Shown: positions 59,501 through 64,000 of the stretch, one piece after another
Layout of the letters: each line of letters opens with the position of its first letter
How positions within the stretch are numbered: the stretch's first letter is position 1
Assembly: GCA_964020085.1 (NCBI GenBank)
Contig: OZ026607.1
Span: 18,427,057 to 18,491,056, forward strand
Length of the DNA: 64,000 nt
Direction of reading: 5' to 3'
DNA from: Micromussa lordhowensis
Taxonomy: Eukaryota; Cnidaria; Anthozoa; Scleractinia; Lobophylliidae
Notes under the pieces: generated by a model
What the model was told of the DNA's origin: nothing
Databases searched by the model: none
What the model saw: only the letters and a program-made list of their open reading frames with translations
Program-made: the position numbers and the translations under genes

Positions 59501-62500
59501 AGGCCATGTAAACACGGAAAACTGCTCCGTTGCTTAACCCATTGACTCCTGTGCCAGCCGTAACCGGCCGTGATGAGCGTTGGCCTTTGTTCCACTTCTG
59601 GCGTCATCACCTTTCACCAAAATTGCCATCACCTATGCTCAAGTTCTGCACGAGGGAAAGGCCTTTCCAATGATACCCAGATCAGTGTGAATGGTTCAAT
59701 GGAGCCCGAGATATACACGAAGAAAGCTCAGAAATGTGAGTGAAAAACTCGGAGCAACATTTCCTTCGACTGTACTTAGCTACTCCATGGTAAAAATTGC
59801 CCGTCTCTATGGTGCTTTCTCAGAAATAATTGAACTGGAAGCAAGTAGAAGGTCAATCACAGCCGCAAAAAGATAAGAAGAGGAGAAAAAGGAAAGAAAA
59901 AAAGCCTTAAGACGTAGGTCACAATTTTGATTTCTGCGCATGCCCGAGCAAAAATGTCGTAAAATGCGATGCAAGTGGAAAGAAATGCATGCTATCATGT
60001 TGCAAATGCCTTTTTGAGTGGATTGGAGCTAATTTGGCGCATATCCAGGCTGAAAATCTCCAAAATGTCTAATTTTGGCAAAAAGCTCCAGGAGTCAATG
60101 GGTTAAGTAAGTAGTCACTGCAGTTTAATGATAAGATAAATTTAACGGACTTACTCTGTGTTGAGTTTGACCTTTCCATCTAGGTAATCACTGAAGTAGT
60201 GCACATATCTGACAACAACAGTAATAACAGCAGTCGGCATCCGTCTACTAATTCTTCACTTTAAATTTCAATTTTCCATATCTATCAAATCTTCAACACT
60301 TCATATTTTCCTCAATTTAACCTATCCTTTCAGAAAAAATCTCTCTTTCCCAAAATGCCCAAAAATCACCCAAAAATTTACACGAAACCGCCAAACAGTG
60401 GTTAATGAGATAAGCAGAGAGACTTAGTGTCGCTTGAAACGTGACCGAGATATTGGAAAAAAGCCGTGTTAAGCGACCTCACAACAGCCTTGACGTTTAC
60501 CCCCGCCTTAAAGGAACTACGTCACGGTTTGCGCACTTTGAAACGTTTAGCCGAAACATTTCAAGTTCGTCATTTGTAATCCGTGTCAATCCTCTCCATC
60601 CGTAATCATCCTTGTTCCTTTATGGTTTGTTTAGTTATAACCTCTTTGGTGTTTTTCTATCTTAGTAAACTATTATTTTCAGGTTTCCTTCAATTTAAAG
60701 CAACTCAAAATGTAGTAACTGAGCTCCTTATCGAGTTTTTTCTATGATTTAATATCAAACCTTCTCTGTGATGGTTGTGTGACTCCTCCTAAGCTGTCAT
60801 CGTAGAATCTTTTCATAGCAAACCAGTCAAGGGCAGCTTGAGGGCTAAATTTGCAAACAAAGAACCATACTGTATTGTAATTTAAAATATCGACCACAAA
60901 CGACCCTGATGATGCCGTAGATCGGCGAAAGCTTGGATCTTTAAACGATTTTAAAACTGACACAAATGACTTAAGAAACCGTGGCCCCAAACATTTCGTG
61001 GAGATCTGCCAGATATGGATTGAAGCTACAAGCACTGGTTGCTAAGTAACAATTATAAATTAATGAATCTTAATCTCTCAGAAGTGGAAGGTGAAAATAG
61101 CAATTTGAACTATCCGAGTGTGGGTTTTTAAAACACCAACTCTCTTATTCGGTTCACTTTTAAGCAAATTATCTTCATAAATAATTATGCTCGCAGTCGA
61201 AACGTTGAAAAATCAAACAGCTACAGACAGAGTGATCAACAGATCTTTTAACTTTTAGGGTCTTTTAGGTCGACAGGAGGGTATTTTGGCCAATAATGGA
61301 GTATTGTATCTTTCAAGCTGGCATAAACAAAGAAGAGAGATACTTCTCTGTGCAATCTGTAAAACTGTTGAGTCGTTACCTGGAGCATATCTTGCTGAAA
61401 TGCATGTATGCTGCAATGACAACACCAGTCCGACCTTTGCCTCCCTGAAACAATTGCCAAAAAATTAAAATATCACTTCTAAATGATTGTAATACTAAAT
61501 TTCTTCAGCTAAATTCAGAGAATTTGATAGTTTACCAAGACACTATTCTCAACTAAAGGCTGTTCTTGAAGTGCCCCAGTCACCACACCTTTGTTTTGCT
61601 TACATGCAAGAGTTTGGCTATTGTATTTTATTCAGAGCATGCCAAAACAAAGGAAATCACTGCGAGACTGCTAAAGATGACTAAACATCCTTTCAGAACA
61701 CAACTTAAAGTAAAGCAATAAGATTTTGCTTCGTCTCAATGGCATTGAAAATGGCGGAGGCTGGCTAAGGGTCCTTTGAGGATGCAAAGCTGCACCAAAA
61801 ACGTCTATTCCACAACAACAATTGATTATCTTACAGAGTTCTCCTTTCTAAATTGAAAACAAGGAGACAAAAAGCCAGCACAAACAGGGGATACCTGTGA
61901 TAGCAAGAGGAGAATCATAAGCAAACTTGTTTCACAGACAATGCTGTGTTAAAAGCAACCCCACTGCACAAAAGTGAGGCTCATAATCTTCTCCAGCAGT
62001 GGCAATTGTTCTCTTCCAAATAATATCAACACAATGCAGTCTGTAGGAATATAGTTTTAAATATGTTCGCAGTCAACAAACCTTGCAATGGACAACAACT
62101 ACATGGTTAGGGTCACTCTTGAGCCATGAATCAATTGATTTAATTATGCTGCAAAACACAACAAAGACAAGAATTGAGACTTCACAAGAAAATCAACATT
62201 TAAAGATTACAAATAGTTCTCAACATTTATTTGTGGTGTAAGCAGTGTAAACAGAACCGGTTTTTTTTGTCATTAATAACATTCAGTTGGACAATCTCTT
62301 AGCAGGGTCAAATTTTGCACATCTACTTCAGAAAAGGAGGCAAAGCTGCCAACATGCGCCGTAACCAGTAACACCTGCTATGGCTGAGTATGTTTCATTT
62401 CACGTCTTTGCCTGTTGTTGATACAGCTCACTCAAAAAGTAACAAGTTTGTTATGGGTGTGAAGATTAAGGTAACAGGTGAATCAAAACTCAATAACAGC

Positions 62501-63878
62501 CTTGCTCGGAAGGTTGTCAAAAAATAGCTTTTTAATTTGGAACAGAGTGTAAACGTTTGCTAGGAGTAATTCCCAAAAGACCGACAGAGAAATTTGCATC
62601 TCTGTGCAGCAAGAAGTTAGATAACACATCAATTGTACCTTACCTACACAGTCTCTCTAGTGGTGGAGCTAAGTGGTCTGGCCACCCAAAATCTAACACC
62701 TACACCACAATAAAACAGGTCACGAATCAATTGCGATATTGCCACTTCAATTTAGTAGCCTTTACATTATTTGAAAGGTTATGCAAAAGACTACTGATTA
62801 GAAATAAACTCAACTACTTCTACCTGGTGATTTAGTTTGGATATGTCATATCTTCTTTCTGATAAATTAAAAACCTGAAACACACAGAAGATACATTGGT
62901 AAAAGTTTATTAAACTGTAGACGTATATTACAATATAGACATTGTATTAAGGACTGTACTATAGATTGATGAACAGTGGCTAACACCCCAGAAATTTCAG
63001 ACCAAAGGAACTAACCTATGTAGCCTCCAACCTTGTTTGATCAGTTCTTAGACACCAAAAGTAGGATGTAAGCAAACATAAGAGGGAAATACAGTTGTAC
63101 CTCCTCTCAGCTGTCTGGCAAGCCAGGAATTGCCACTGCACCCTTTCCTCCCCACCCATAACCCAGATGCTCAGCAGCTCTTACCATGTACTTATCTTGA
63201 TGATTTGTCTGCAGCATTTTAGCCACTTCTCTCAAGTTATTTCTGTACGTTGTTTCCAGACCAGATCCAGGAAATGACATCGCTGCATTCCAAAACCAAT
63301 TGACAATAATCAGAAATACAGTCAAGCTTCTTTAATATGAAAACCAAAGGGCCTGATCCAAGTGCACTTATTATGGAGGTGTTCGTATTACAGAGGTAGA
63401 GATTTGTTTCACTGGGACTAAGATAACTGTGCTTAATAAAGCAGTGTACATATAAAACTCCATGAGGAGAGGTGTGATTGTTAACAAAATCAAATTCCAC
63501 TTAAGGTTGGGAATATGTTCACTGACTTTTTCACAGCATTTTCTTGTTATTGTCAAGAAAAGTGCTTGGAATAAACAAAGTTCCTTTACGAATTCAGGCA
63601 TACCAATTATCCTGTCTGTGATGTAGGTCAAGTCAAGATCAAAGTGCTCATCAACATGCCGCACTCTGTTCCTAAACAAGGACAATGATGTAAGACAAAA
63701 CTGTTGTACGACTAATAAAATTGACGAGGCTATGTTACCTAATTTATTCTTTGAATAAAAATTTTTAGTTACGGGAAACATTAATATATGTTTTTTGTTG
63801 ACAGAAACAGAGATTGTACCTTGAGACTCTGTGCCGAAAAATGTTTGTGACAAGGTTTTTGGGTGATGATGACACTCT
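13220..63878 (-). CDS. Tensin, 30 exons, 5' end outside the window
   Basis: Exons 5' to 3': 63820-63878, 63604-63671, 63185-63282, 62824-62874, 62644-62699, 62082-62148, 61380-61444, 60761-60844, 60155-60208, 58912-58970, 58450-58510, 57476-57548, 54822-54951, 54307-54372, 52923-53078, 31213-31278 (cassette), 25331-26689, 24147-24273, 22943-23233, 19842-20003, 19543-19754, 19197-19292, 18926-19063, 18340-18438, 17920-17997, 17700-17768, 17252-17420, 17059-17127, 16603-16641, 13220-13352. Together 4,254 nt, 1,417 residues plus stop, with no internal stop and all phases compatible. Order is PTEN-like phosphatase, C2, low-complexity middle, SH2, PTB: a classical tensin, which bridges integrin tails, phosphotyrosine proteins and actin at adhesions. 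The first visible exon begins in phase 0 after an AG, so upstream exons lie past 64 kb. Length agrees with animal tensins (about 1,400-1,700). Confidence 0.93.
13590..13945. repeat. 25-bp minisatellite in foldback arm
   Basis: Units contain TTGATTCAATGCAATACTTG. Six homogeneous copies start at 13791, 13816, 13841, 13866, 13891 and 13916, after several diverged copies of 24-26 bp. The mirrored array at 15,899-16,150 has only two homogeneous copies, then the same diverged series. Confidence 0.9.
14010..14354 (+). CDS. Exon-like frame in foldback left arm, unknown protein
   Basis: An ATG at 14010 opens [17 protein letters not shown], followed by a repeated SHFVPK / GHLVPS motif, with a possible donor (CCAAAG then GTAAAC) at 14201. 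If spliced, only about 64 residues belong to it. Otherwise the frame runs to TAA at 14354. The same 114 codons occur without change in the other arm (15,486-15,830, minus strand). I do not recognise the family. A captured first exon of a host gene is one explanation. Confidence 0.4.
   Translation: MAGEERFELEVLLKWIKTEILFENFDSEALQGHAEVPSHFNPSVGHLVPSISHFVPKKSHFVPKVNKARFFRKFEAKECLVCVECSSYKIHTILSIALGYDAKIKTRLLAFLRE
14568..15272. other. Core of the foldback element with nested hairpins
   Basis: The core holds a second inverted repeat (TTGATAAGCATGATAAGATG near 14,716 versus CGTCTTATCATGCTTATCA near 14,981) and a small stem (GAGCCACCT...AGGTGGCTC, 14,900-14,940). A minus-strand frame at 15,026-15,259 starts [20 protein letters not shown], a likely short coiled coil of unknown origin. 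Confidence 0.55.
15486..15830 (-). CDS. Mirror copy of the exon-like frame in foldback right arm
   Basis: Identical in translation to the frame at 14,010-14,354 on the other strand, ending TAA at 15486. Identity of the two arms here contrasts with about 89% identity of the tensin arms, so this element is much younger or its arms are homogenised by gene conversion. Function unknown. Confidence 0.4.
   Translation of the reverse strand: MAGEERFELEVLLKWIKTEILFENFDSEALQGHAEVPSHFNPSVGHLVPSISHFVPKKSHFVPKVNKARFFRKFEAKECLVCVECSSYKIHTILSIALGYDAKIKTRLLAFLRE
17920..19292 (-). CDS. Tensin SH2-domain exons
   Basis: Exons 19197-19292, 18926-19063, 18340-18438 and 17920-17997 encode the SH2 domain: [23 protein letters not shown] (phosphotyrosine-binding Arg), [34 protein letters not shown] and [10 protein letters not shown]. 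All positions typical for tensin SH2 domains are intact, including the Asp after the binding Arg that the left copy has lost. Confidence 0.92.
19543..20003 (-). CDS. Tensin linker exons shared by long and short forms
   Basis: Exons 19842-20003 and 19543-19754 encode a Ser/Thr-rich linker with [42 protein letters not shown] and [15 protein letters not shown]. Several SP and TP sites invite proline-directed phosphorylation (inference). The left-gene counterparts (2487-2651 and 2731-2945) are each one codon longer and remain in frame. Confidence 0.85.
21423..21755 (-). promoter_or_regulatory. Putative internal promoter of the tensin short form
   Basis: This intronic block upstream of exon 21400-21422 is conserved in the left arm at 566-901 although it is non-coding. 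Shared blocks include CTAATTAGCGG, TATTGCGCC, TTATATTT about 50 bp before the ATG, and CATTGAGCATTGCGTCTGA next to the ATG. Duplication of this block with the short-form exons, but not of exons further upstream, fits an autonomous promoter. Confidence 0.55.
22501..22612 (+). repeat. Dispersed element copy, truncated
   Basis: Shares TTATAATCCGTGTCAATCTT, CTCCATCCTTAACTATCCTT and TTCATTATTATCTCTTTAGT with the eight-copy family (see 11,112-11,424). Both ends are degraded. Confidence 0.7.
22834..22912. repeat. 79-bp hairpin beside tensin donor site
   Basis: Arms AGTCTCCTCCGCAGCC...GGGATGTC (22,834-22,864) and GACATCCC...GGCTGCGGAGGAGACT (22,882-22,912) are nearly perfect reverse complements around a 17-bp loop. 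It lies about 30 bp inside the intron after the donor at 22,942. Confidence 0.9.
22943..24273 (-). CDS. Tensin linker exons before the short-form start
   Basis: Exon 24147-24273 encodes [17 protein letters not shown] and continues with an acidic stretch. Exon 22943-23233 encodes a Ser-rich segment ([17 protein letters not shown]) ending [16 protein letters not shown]. They are present only in long isoforms and lie outside the duplicated block. The second exon has a triple NAG acceptor (CCAGCAGCAG), so isoforms differing by one Ser are likely. It follows a long pyrimidine tract. Confidence 0.8.
23240..23545 (-). other. 300-nt polypyrimidine tract before a tensin acceptor
   Basis: On the transcribed (minus) strand almost all of this stretch is C and T (CTTCCTTCC-type), ending at the triple NAG acceptor at 23,233. 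It is far longer than a normal acceptor tract. Such mirror-like purine/pyrimidine DNA can form triplexes and recruits polypyrimidine-binding proteins, so it may affect inclusion of the following exon (inference). Confidence 0.6.
23645..24085. repeat. MITE-like repeat with CCGGAGGAATTT blocks
   Basis: Contains several oriented copies of CAAATTCCTCCGG or its complement and GTCCACAC/GTGTAGACGG edges. A related copy lies at 43,725-44,085. Non-coding. Confidence 0.6.
24568..24655. repeat. 21-bp tandem repeat
   Basis: About four units of a 21-bp repeat with core GTCTCGATAGGGGC / GTCTCGGTAGGGGC, in a tensin intron. Confidence 0.7.
25331..26689 (-). CDS. Tensin large central exon
   Basis: One 1,359-nt exon encodes about 453 residues rich in Ser, Pro, Gly and Asn. 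It opens [18 protein letters not shown], a segment matching the post-C2 region of other tensins, then [10 protein letters not shown], several proline stretches ([10 protein letters not shown]) and ends HQYLVHKTG. No folded domain is apparent. In other tensins the equivalent region is disordered, heavily phosphorylated, and hosts SH3 and actin-related contacts. Acceptor ATTTAG at 26,690 and donor GTACAT at 25,330. Confidence 0.88.
26780..27835. repeat. 106-bp minisatellite array
   Basis: Eight to nine copies of a 106-bp unit. Copies of CTTTCATTTGAATGGTCACA recur near 27,073, 27,179, 27,285, 27,391, 27,497, 27,600, 27,714, and more diverged ones from 26,885. The central copies are nearly identical and the edges decay, as expected for unequal exchange. 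The same unit, inverted, forms arrays at 45,130-45,660 and 52,400-52,800 and single copies at about 30,935 and 40,790. Confidence 0.92.
27840..30097. other. Tensin intron, nothing recognisable
   Basis: I found no supported exon, hairpin or tandem repeat in this stretch. A 31-nt splice-bounded segment at 28,044-28,074 was rejected because its phase does not fit. Confidence 0.5.
30098..30313 (-). repeat. Dispersed element copy, minus orientation
   Basis: Begins AAAGGTGCTCAGTCACTC and contains AGAAAACCTGAAAATAA, AAGGAACAAGGATGG and ATTACAAACGACGAACTT. Full-length member of the eight-copy family. Confidence 0.8.
30935..31030. repeat. Single 106-bp minisatellite unit, diverged
   Basis: GACCATTCAAATGAAAGCTA, GTGGTACTGTCTATTATG and GGTTCTAAGTACTAAATCT match the minisatellite in the orientation opposite to the 27 kb array. 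Confidence 0.7.
31213..31278 (-). CDS. Candidate 22-residue cassette exon of tensin
   Basis: A 66-nt segment flanked by a good acceptor (polypyrimidine tract, TTCTCTTCAG) and donor GTAAGT encodes [20 protein letters not shown]. Its phases (1 in, 1 out) match both neighbours, so it can be included or skipped without a frameshift. It is also the natural acceptor for the candidate first exon at 31,755-31,815. The composition is hydrophilic, with no known motif. Confidence 0.65.
31755..31815 (-). CDS. Candidate alternative first exon of tensin
   Basis: An ATG at 31,815 opens [20 protein letters not shown] and ends at a strong donor (ACT then GTAAGTTG) in phase 1, exactly the phase needed to splice into the cassette exon at 31,278 or the central exon at 26,689. 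This would produce a mid-length tensin lacking the phosphatase and C2 domains but keeping the low-complexity middle, SH2 and PTB. Sequence around it is richer in CpG than the surrounding intron. It is a prediction from ATG, donor and phase only. Confidence 0.45.
32250..33370 (+). pseudogene. Run of short decayed frames, unknown origin
   Basis: This stretch is richer in CpG and coding-like codons than its surroundings. It holds consecutive plus-strand frames: [18 protein letters not shown] (stop after 50 residues), a shifted frame [19 protein letters not shown], one starting [11 protein letters not shown] with an internal TGA then [20 protein letters not shown], and [19 protein letters not shown] (52 residues). 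Order and spacing suggest a degraded multi-gene insertion, perhaps a viral or large DNA-transposon remnant. I recognise none of the frames and do not assign a family. Confidence 0.3.
34261..34486 (+). repeat. Dispersed element copy
   Basis: Runs from TTAGGTCGCGGTTTGCGCAT to CTTAACTGAGCTCC. Full-length member of the eight-copy family in the large tensin intron. Confidence 0.8.
34700..35520. other. Unassigned open frames in the large intron
   Basis: Minus-strand frames here include one starting [17 protein letters not shown] (signal-peptide-like, followed by a GTAAGT donor at 35,322) and one ending [19 protein letters not shown]. Their splice phases do not match each other or tensin exons, and I recognise neither. 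They could be exons of a nested gene or chance frames. Confidence 0.2.
35940..36140 (+). repeat. Dispersed element copy
   Basis: Contains TGTCACGGTTTGAGCCAG, TTTTGTAATCCGTGTTAATC and AGGTTTCCTTCAATTTAAAG. Diverged member of the eight-copy family. Confidence 0.75.
37690..37855. repeat. Inverted-repeat element (about 150 bp)
   Basis: CTTATTAGACGTTTTGATGT near 37,702 is mirrored by ACACTAAAACGTCTAATAAG ending near 37,845. Just upstream, 37,586-37,622, a smaller stem AGAGTACAAATATC...GATATTTGTACTC occurs. Confidence 0.75.
37866..38103 (-). repeat. Dispersed element copy, minus orientation
   Basis: Begins TTAAAGGAGCTCAGTTACGG and ends in GATGTAGCTCC. Shows the terminal inverted repeats of the eight-copy family. 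Confidence 0.8.
38190..38720. repeat. Tandem duplication, about 279-bp unit
   Basis: Two copies, starting GAAGTAAATGGGAGGATTTT (38,191) and GAAGTAAATGGGAAGATTTT (38,469), each ending near AGAGAGGAAGCCAC. They differ by a few substitutions and small indels. No coding content. Confidence 0.85.
38735..38934 (-). mobile_element. tRNA-derived SINE
   Basis: On the minus strand the element begins GGGATGGCGCAGTAGTGAC, an RNA polymerase III A box, followed by GGCCCGGGTTCGATTCCGG, a B box, and then a non-tRNA body with CTCGGAGGG-type motifs read as CCGAGGGTTTTTCTCCGGG. The layout is that of a tRNA-derived SINE. It lies in the 21.6 kb tensin intron. Confidence 0.85.
39000..43720. other. Large-intron stretch, little recognisable
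   Basis: Apart from a diverged half-unit of the 106-bp minisatellite near 40,790-40,850, I found no exon, hairpin or known repeat. A minus-strand frame at 41,735-41,897 ends in a good donor (CTCTG then GTAAGG) but its Met-started frames are in phase 0 or 2, incompatible with the next tensin exon. Confidence 0.4.
43725..44085. repeat. MITE-like repeat, second copy of CCGGAGGAATTT type
   Basis: Starts CCGTCCACACCACGCCGGAG and ends in TTTTCAAATTCCTCTGACGT. Related to 23,645-24,085. Confidence 0.6.
44333..45108. mobile_element. 776-bp element with 70-bp TIRs
   Basis: The left end CCCTGCTAGCAGAGCCGCCT and its following 50 bp are mirrored at 45,037-45,108, ending GCGGCTGTGCTAGTAGGG. The interior has two overlapping anti-parallel frames of about 70-90 codons without recognised homology. 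Non-autonomous DNA element. Confidence 0.8.
45130..45660. repeat. 106-bp minisatellite array, opposite orientation
   Basis: About five copies with TAGTGTGTGACCATTCAAAT and GGTACTGTTTATTATGCTGT. This is the reverse complement of the 26.8-27.8 kb array. Confidence 0.9.
45661..47135. other. Large-intron stretch, nothing recognisable
   Basis: No supported exon or repeat was seen. Predicted short frames here look like chance. Confidence 0.4.
47136..48592. mobile_element. 1.46 kb foldback element with tandem-repeat arms and 5-bp TSD
   Basis: Arms of about 220 bp (47,136-47,361 and 48,367-48,592) consist of about a dozen direct repeats of a 15-20 bp unit, ATTACAAAGTGCGACA and variants, and are almost identical reverse complements. 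Termini are TGTTCTGTCGCAC and GTGCGACAGAACA. TAGCC flanks both ends (47,131-47,135 and 48,593-48,597), a 5-bp target duplication. The core has no transposase, but has a 157-codon minus-strand frame (47,886-48,359) without recognised homology. Foldback elements with internally repeated arms are non-autonomous. Confidence 0.9.
48600..50430. other. Large-intron stretch, nothing recognisable
   Basis: No exon or repeat that I can support. Confidence 0.4.
50440..51060 (+). repeat. Dispersed element copy split by an insertion
   Basis: 5' half 50,440-50,525 (TCACGGTTTCCGCATCTTGA to CTCCATCCTTAAA) and 3' half 50,937-51,060 (CCTTAAACCATCCTTGTTCC onwards) would join to a normal family member once 50,526-50,936 is removed. 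Confidence 0.85.
50526..50936. mobile_element. 411-bp nested element with 7-bp direct repeat
   Basis: Starts AGACCCTAGTCAGCC and ends GCTGACTAGGGC, flanked by CCTTAAA on both sides. Internal complementarity (TAATAGACCTCTTTAGCTTG versus CAAGCTAAAGAGGTCTATTA) makes it a hairpin. A shorter relative lies at 61,572-61,775. Confidence 0.8.
51061..52400. other. Large-intron stretch, nothing recognisable
   Basis: AT-rich, with no supported exon, hairpin or repeat. Confidence 0.4.
52400..52800. repeat. 106-bp minisatellite array, decayed
   Basis: About four units in the orientation of the 45 kb array. The last two are strongly diverged. It ends about 120 bp before the tensin exon at 52,923. Confidence 0.85.
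52923..53078 (-). CDS. Tensin post-C2 linker exon
   Basis: A 156-nt exon in phase 1/1 encodes [18 protein letters not shown], a Tyr-containing segment ([16 protein letters not shown]) and ends GRSTGA. It joins in frame either to the cassette exon at 31,213 or directly to the large central exon at 26,689, which share the same phase. The intron that follows is about 21.6 kb to the cassette exon. Confidence 0.8.
53435..53502. repeat. 68-bp GC-rich hairpin
   Basis: AACCGCGAGAAAAAATGGCC and the mirrored GGCCATTTCTCGCGGTT form a stem with a 19-bp loop in the intron upstream of exon 52,923-53,078. Confidence 0.9.
54307..58970 (-). CDS. Tensin C2-domain exons
   Basis: Five exons (58912-58970, 58450-58510, 57476-57548, 54822-54951, 54307-54372) encode the C2 domain that follows the phosphatase domain in PTEN and tensins. 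Visible stretches are [74 protein letters not shown] and [17 protein letters not shown]. In the family this domain packs on the phosphatase domain and contacts membrane lipid. Confidence 0.9.
55260..55355 (+). mobile_element. LINE 3' tail remnant
   Basis: Only the tail is left: TTTTGTAAAGCGCATCGGGC, then CCCTATGTAAATGAACTATT and (ATT)n. It resembles the LINE 3' end at 8,700-8,745. Confidence 0.5.
55663..55715. repeat. Three-copy 18-bp repeat
   Basis: GTTTATAAACATTAGG occurs three times in direct succession. The unit is itself partly palindromic (TTTATAAA). Confidence 0.85.
56236..56350. repeat. 115-bp hairpin
   Basis: ACAATTATTCCATGAGCGCG and following bases are mirrored by CGCGAGTGGAATAATTGT. 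The loop contains GGCGCATAGCGCC, itself palindromic. Confidence 0.9.
56521..57415. mobile_element. Harbinger-like non-autonomous element with coding remnant
   Basis: Subterminal blocks of GCGCGCAATATTGC / TTGCGCGCAATGTTGC with CGTGTATCC recur at both ends in opposite orientation. Between them lies the start of a Myb/SANT-like frame. Clustered subterminal motifs plus a SANT-like protein are typical of PIF/Harbinger elements. No transposase is left. The exact ends are uncertain. Confidence 0.55.
56779..56827 (+). pseudogene. First-exon remnant of a SANT/Myb-like element protein
   Basis: ATG at 56779 gives [16 protein letters not shown], then a GTAAGT donor at 56,828. W-T-x-E-E-E...L-I-D-x-Y is the opening of a SANT/Myb or MADF domain, as in the DNA-binding partner of Harbinger transposase. 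No downstream exon was found. Confidence 0.5.
57701..57717 (+). repeat. 17-base G homopolymer
   Basis: Uninterrupted run of G in a tensin intron. It is a candidate length-variable site and a likely assembly weak point. Confidence 0.9.
57786..58046. mobile_element. 261-bp MITE, possibly Tc1/mariner-type
   Basis: CTACAATCCTCGACAAAAGT and ACTTTTGTCGAGGATTGTAG are inverted termini (about 30 bp). A second inner pair, CCCCCTTCCCCCC / GGGGGGAAGGGGG, forms the stem. If TA is the duplicated target, the TIR starts CAATCC, as in Tc1/mariner MITEs. Confidence 0.8.
59366..59527. repeat. Imperfect inverted repeat, about 160 bp
   Basis: Arms share CTTTTCCGTGT / ACACGGAAAA, CACTTGGGGG / CCCCCTTGTG and GAGAATTCTCG / CGAATTCTCC. 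Non-coding. Confidence 0.7.
59533..60107. mobile_element. 575-bp element with CTTAACCCATTGACTCCTG termini
   Basis: Begins CTTAACCCATTGACTCCTG and ends CAGGAGTCAATGGGTTAAG, 19-bp perfect terminal inverted repeats. The interior has no convincing coding sequence. It is similar in style to 10,465-11,082. Confidence 0.85.
60155..63671 (-). CDS. Tensin PTEN-like phosphatase-domain exons
   Basis: Eight exons (63604-63671 to 60155-60208) encode the phosphatase-like domain. Landmarks in order: [71 protein letters not shown], the P-loop [32 protein letters not shown] and TQPSQRRYVHYF. The CX5R signature is complete (Cys and Arg present), and an Asp-His lies at the place of the PTEN acid loop. The P-loop is split by an intron between Lys and Gly (62,082 / 61,444). 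In some vertebrate tensins (TNS1) the Cys is replaced, so this protein keeps residues needed for catalysis. Activity is inferred, not shown. Confidence 0.9.
60505..60730 (+). repeat. Dispersed element copy beside a tensin exon
   Basis: Runs from AAAGGAACTACGTCACGG to GTAACTGAGCTCC and ends about 30 bp from the donor side of exon 60,761-60,844. Full-length member of the eight-copy family. Confidence 0.8.
61572..61775 (-). repeat. Shorter relative of the 50.5 kb nested element
   Basis: Read on the minus strand, CCGCCATTTTCAATGCCATT, AATCTTATTGCTTTACTTTA and GCATGCTCTGAATAAAATAC match the ends of 50,526-50,936. The middle part is missing. Confidence 0.7.
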
Positions 63879-64000
63879 CTGAAATGAAAATAAATTATAT
63901 GTGACATGTTAAAGTTGTTTGAATTAGCTTGAGTTATTAGCATGTACTAAATTTCACCGCCATTTTGACTGTAACAGCTTCACAATCTGACTAACTATTC

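Noticed and set aside
1..64000. Bacterial-style systems (CRISPR arrays, toxin-antitoxin, phage modules)
   Set aside because: Tandem repeats here lack spacer structure and no prokaryotic gene arrangement is present. The window is plainly eukaryotic.

Overview
The window is eukaryotic: AT-rich, intron-dense, with GT/AG splice sites that I could chain into long in-frame products, and full of short inverted-repeat elements and degraded LINE/SINE pieces. The gene content and repeat style suggest an invertebrate, most likely a cnidarian such as a stony coral. That organism call is inference. I see no bacterial-type operons, rRNA, functional tRNA or CRISPR.

One gene family accounts for all the supported coding sequence: tensin, the focal-adhesion adaptor that links integrin tails to actin. 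On the minus strand a tensin gene runs from beyond the right edge (first exon seen at 63,878) down to a stop at 13,220. I could place 30 exons totalling 4,254 nt (1,417 codons plus stop, open throughout, every junction phase-compatible): PTEN-like phosphatase domain (63.7-60.2 kb), C2 domain (59.0-54.3 kb), a linker exon (53.0 kb), a 21.6 kb intron rich in mobile elements, a cassette exon (31.2 kb), a 1.36 kb low-complexity central exon (26.7-25.3 kb), linker exons, then SH2 (19.3-17.9 kb) and PTB (17.4-13.2 kb). Two internal first exons are supported by ATG, donor and phase: a strong one at 21.4 kb that would give a 428-residue SH2-PTB short form, and a weaker one at 31.8 kb.

The left part of the window (about 0.58-9.08 kb, plus strand) is a diverged inverted copy of exactly the short-form unit of that gene (about 11.5-21.75 kb), including its own upstream region and first exon. 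It is a complete, separate 12-exon gene with an intact 420-residue frame, arranged tail-to-tail with its parent around a 2.4 kb spacer holding LINE debris and a 112-bp hairpin. In domain layout it resembles vertebrate TNS4/cten (SH2-PTB without the phosphatase/C2 region), apparently reached independently by duplication of an internal-promoter isoform.

The introns and spacer hold many elements: a 2.86 kb foldback element with arms of about 1.0-1.1 kb (13.4-16.3 kb), a 1.46 kb foldback element whose arms are tandem TTACAAAGTGCGACA-like repeats (47.1-48.6 kb), a TAGCCTG...CAGGCTA family with 9-bp target duplications, an eight-copy element of roughly 200-250 bp, a 106-bp minisatellite in several arrays, a tRNA-derived SINE, a Crypton-like recombinase fragment, and several unrelated MITEs.
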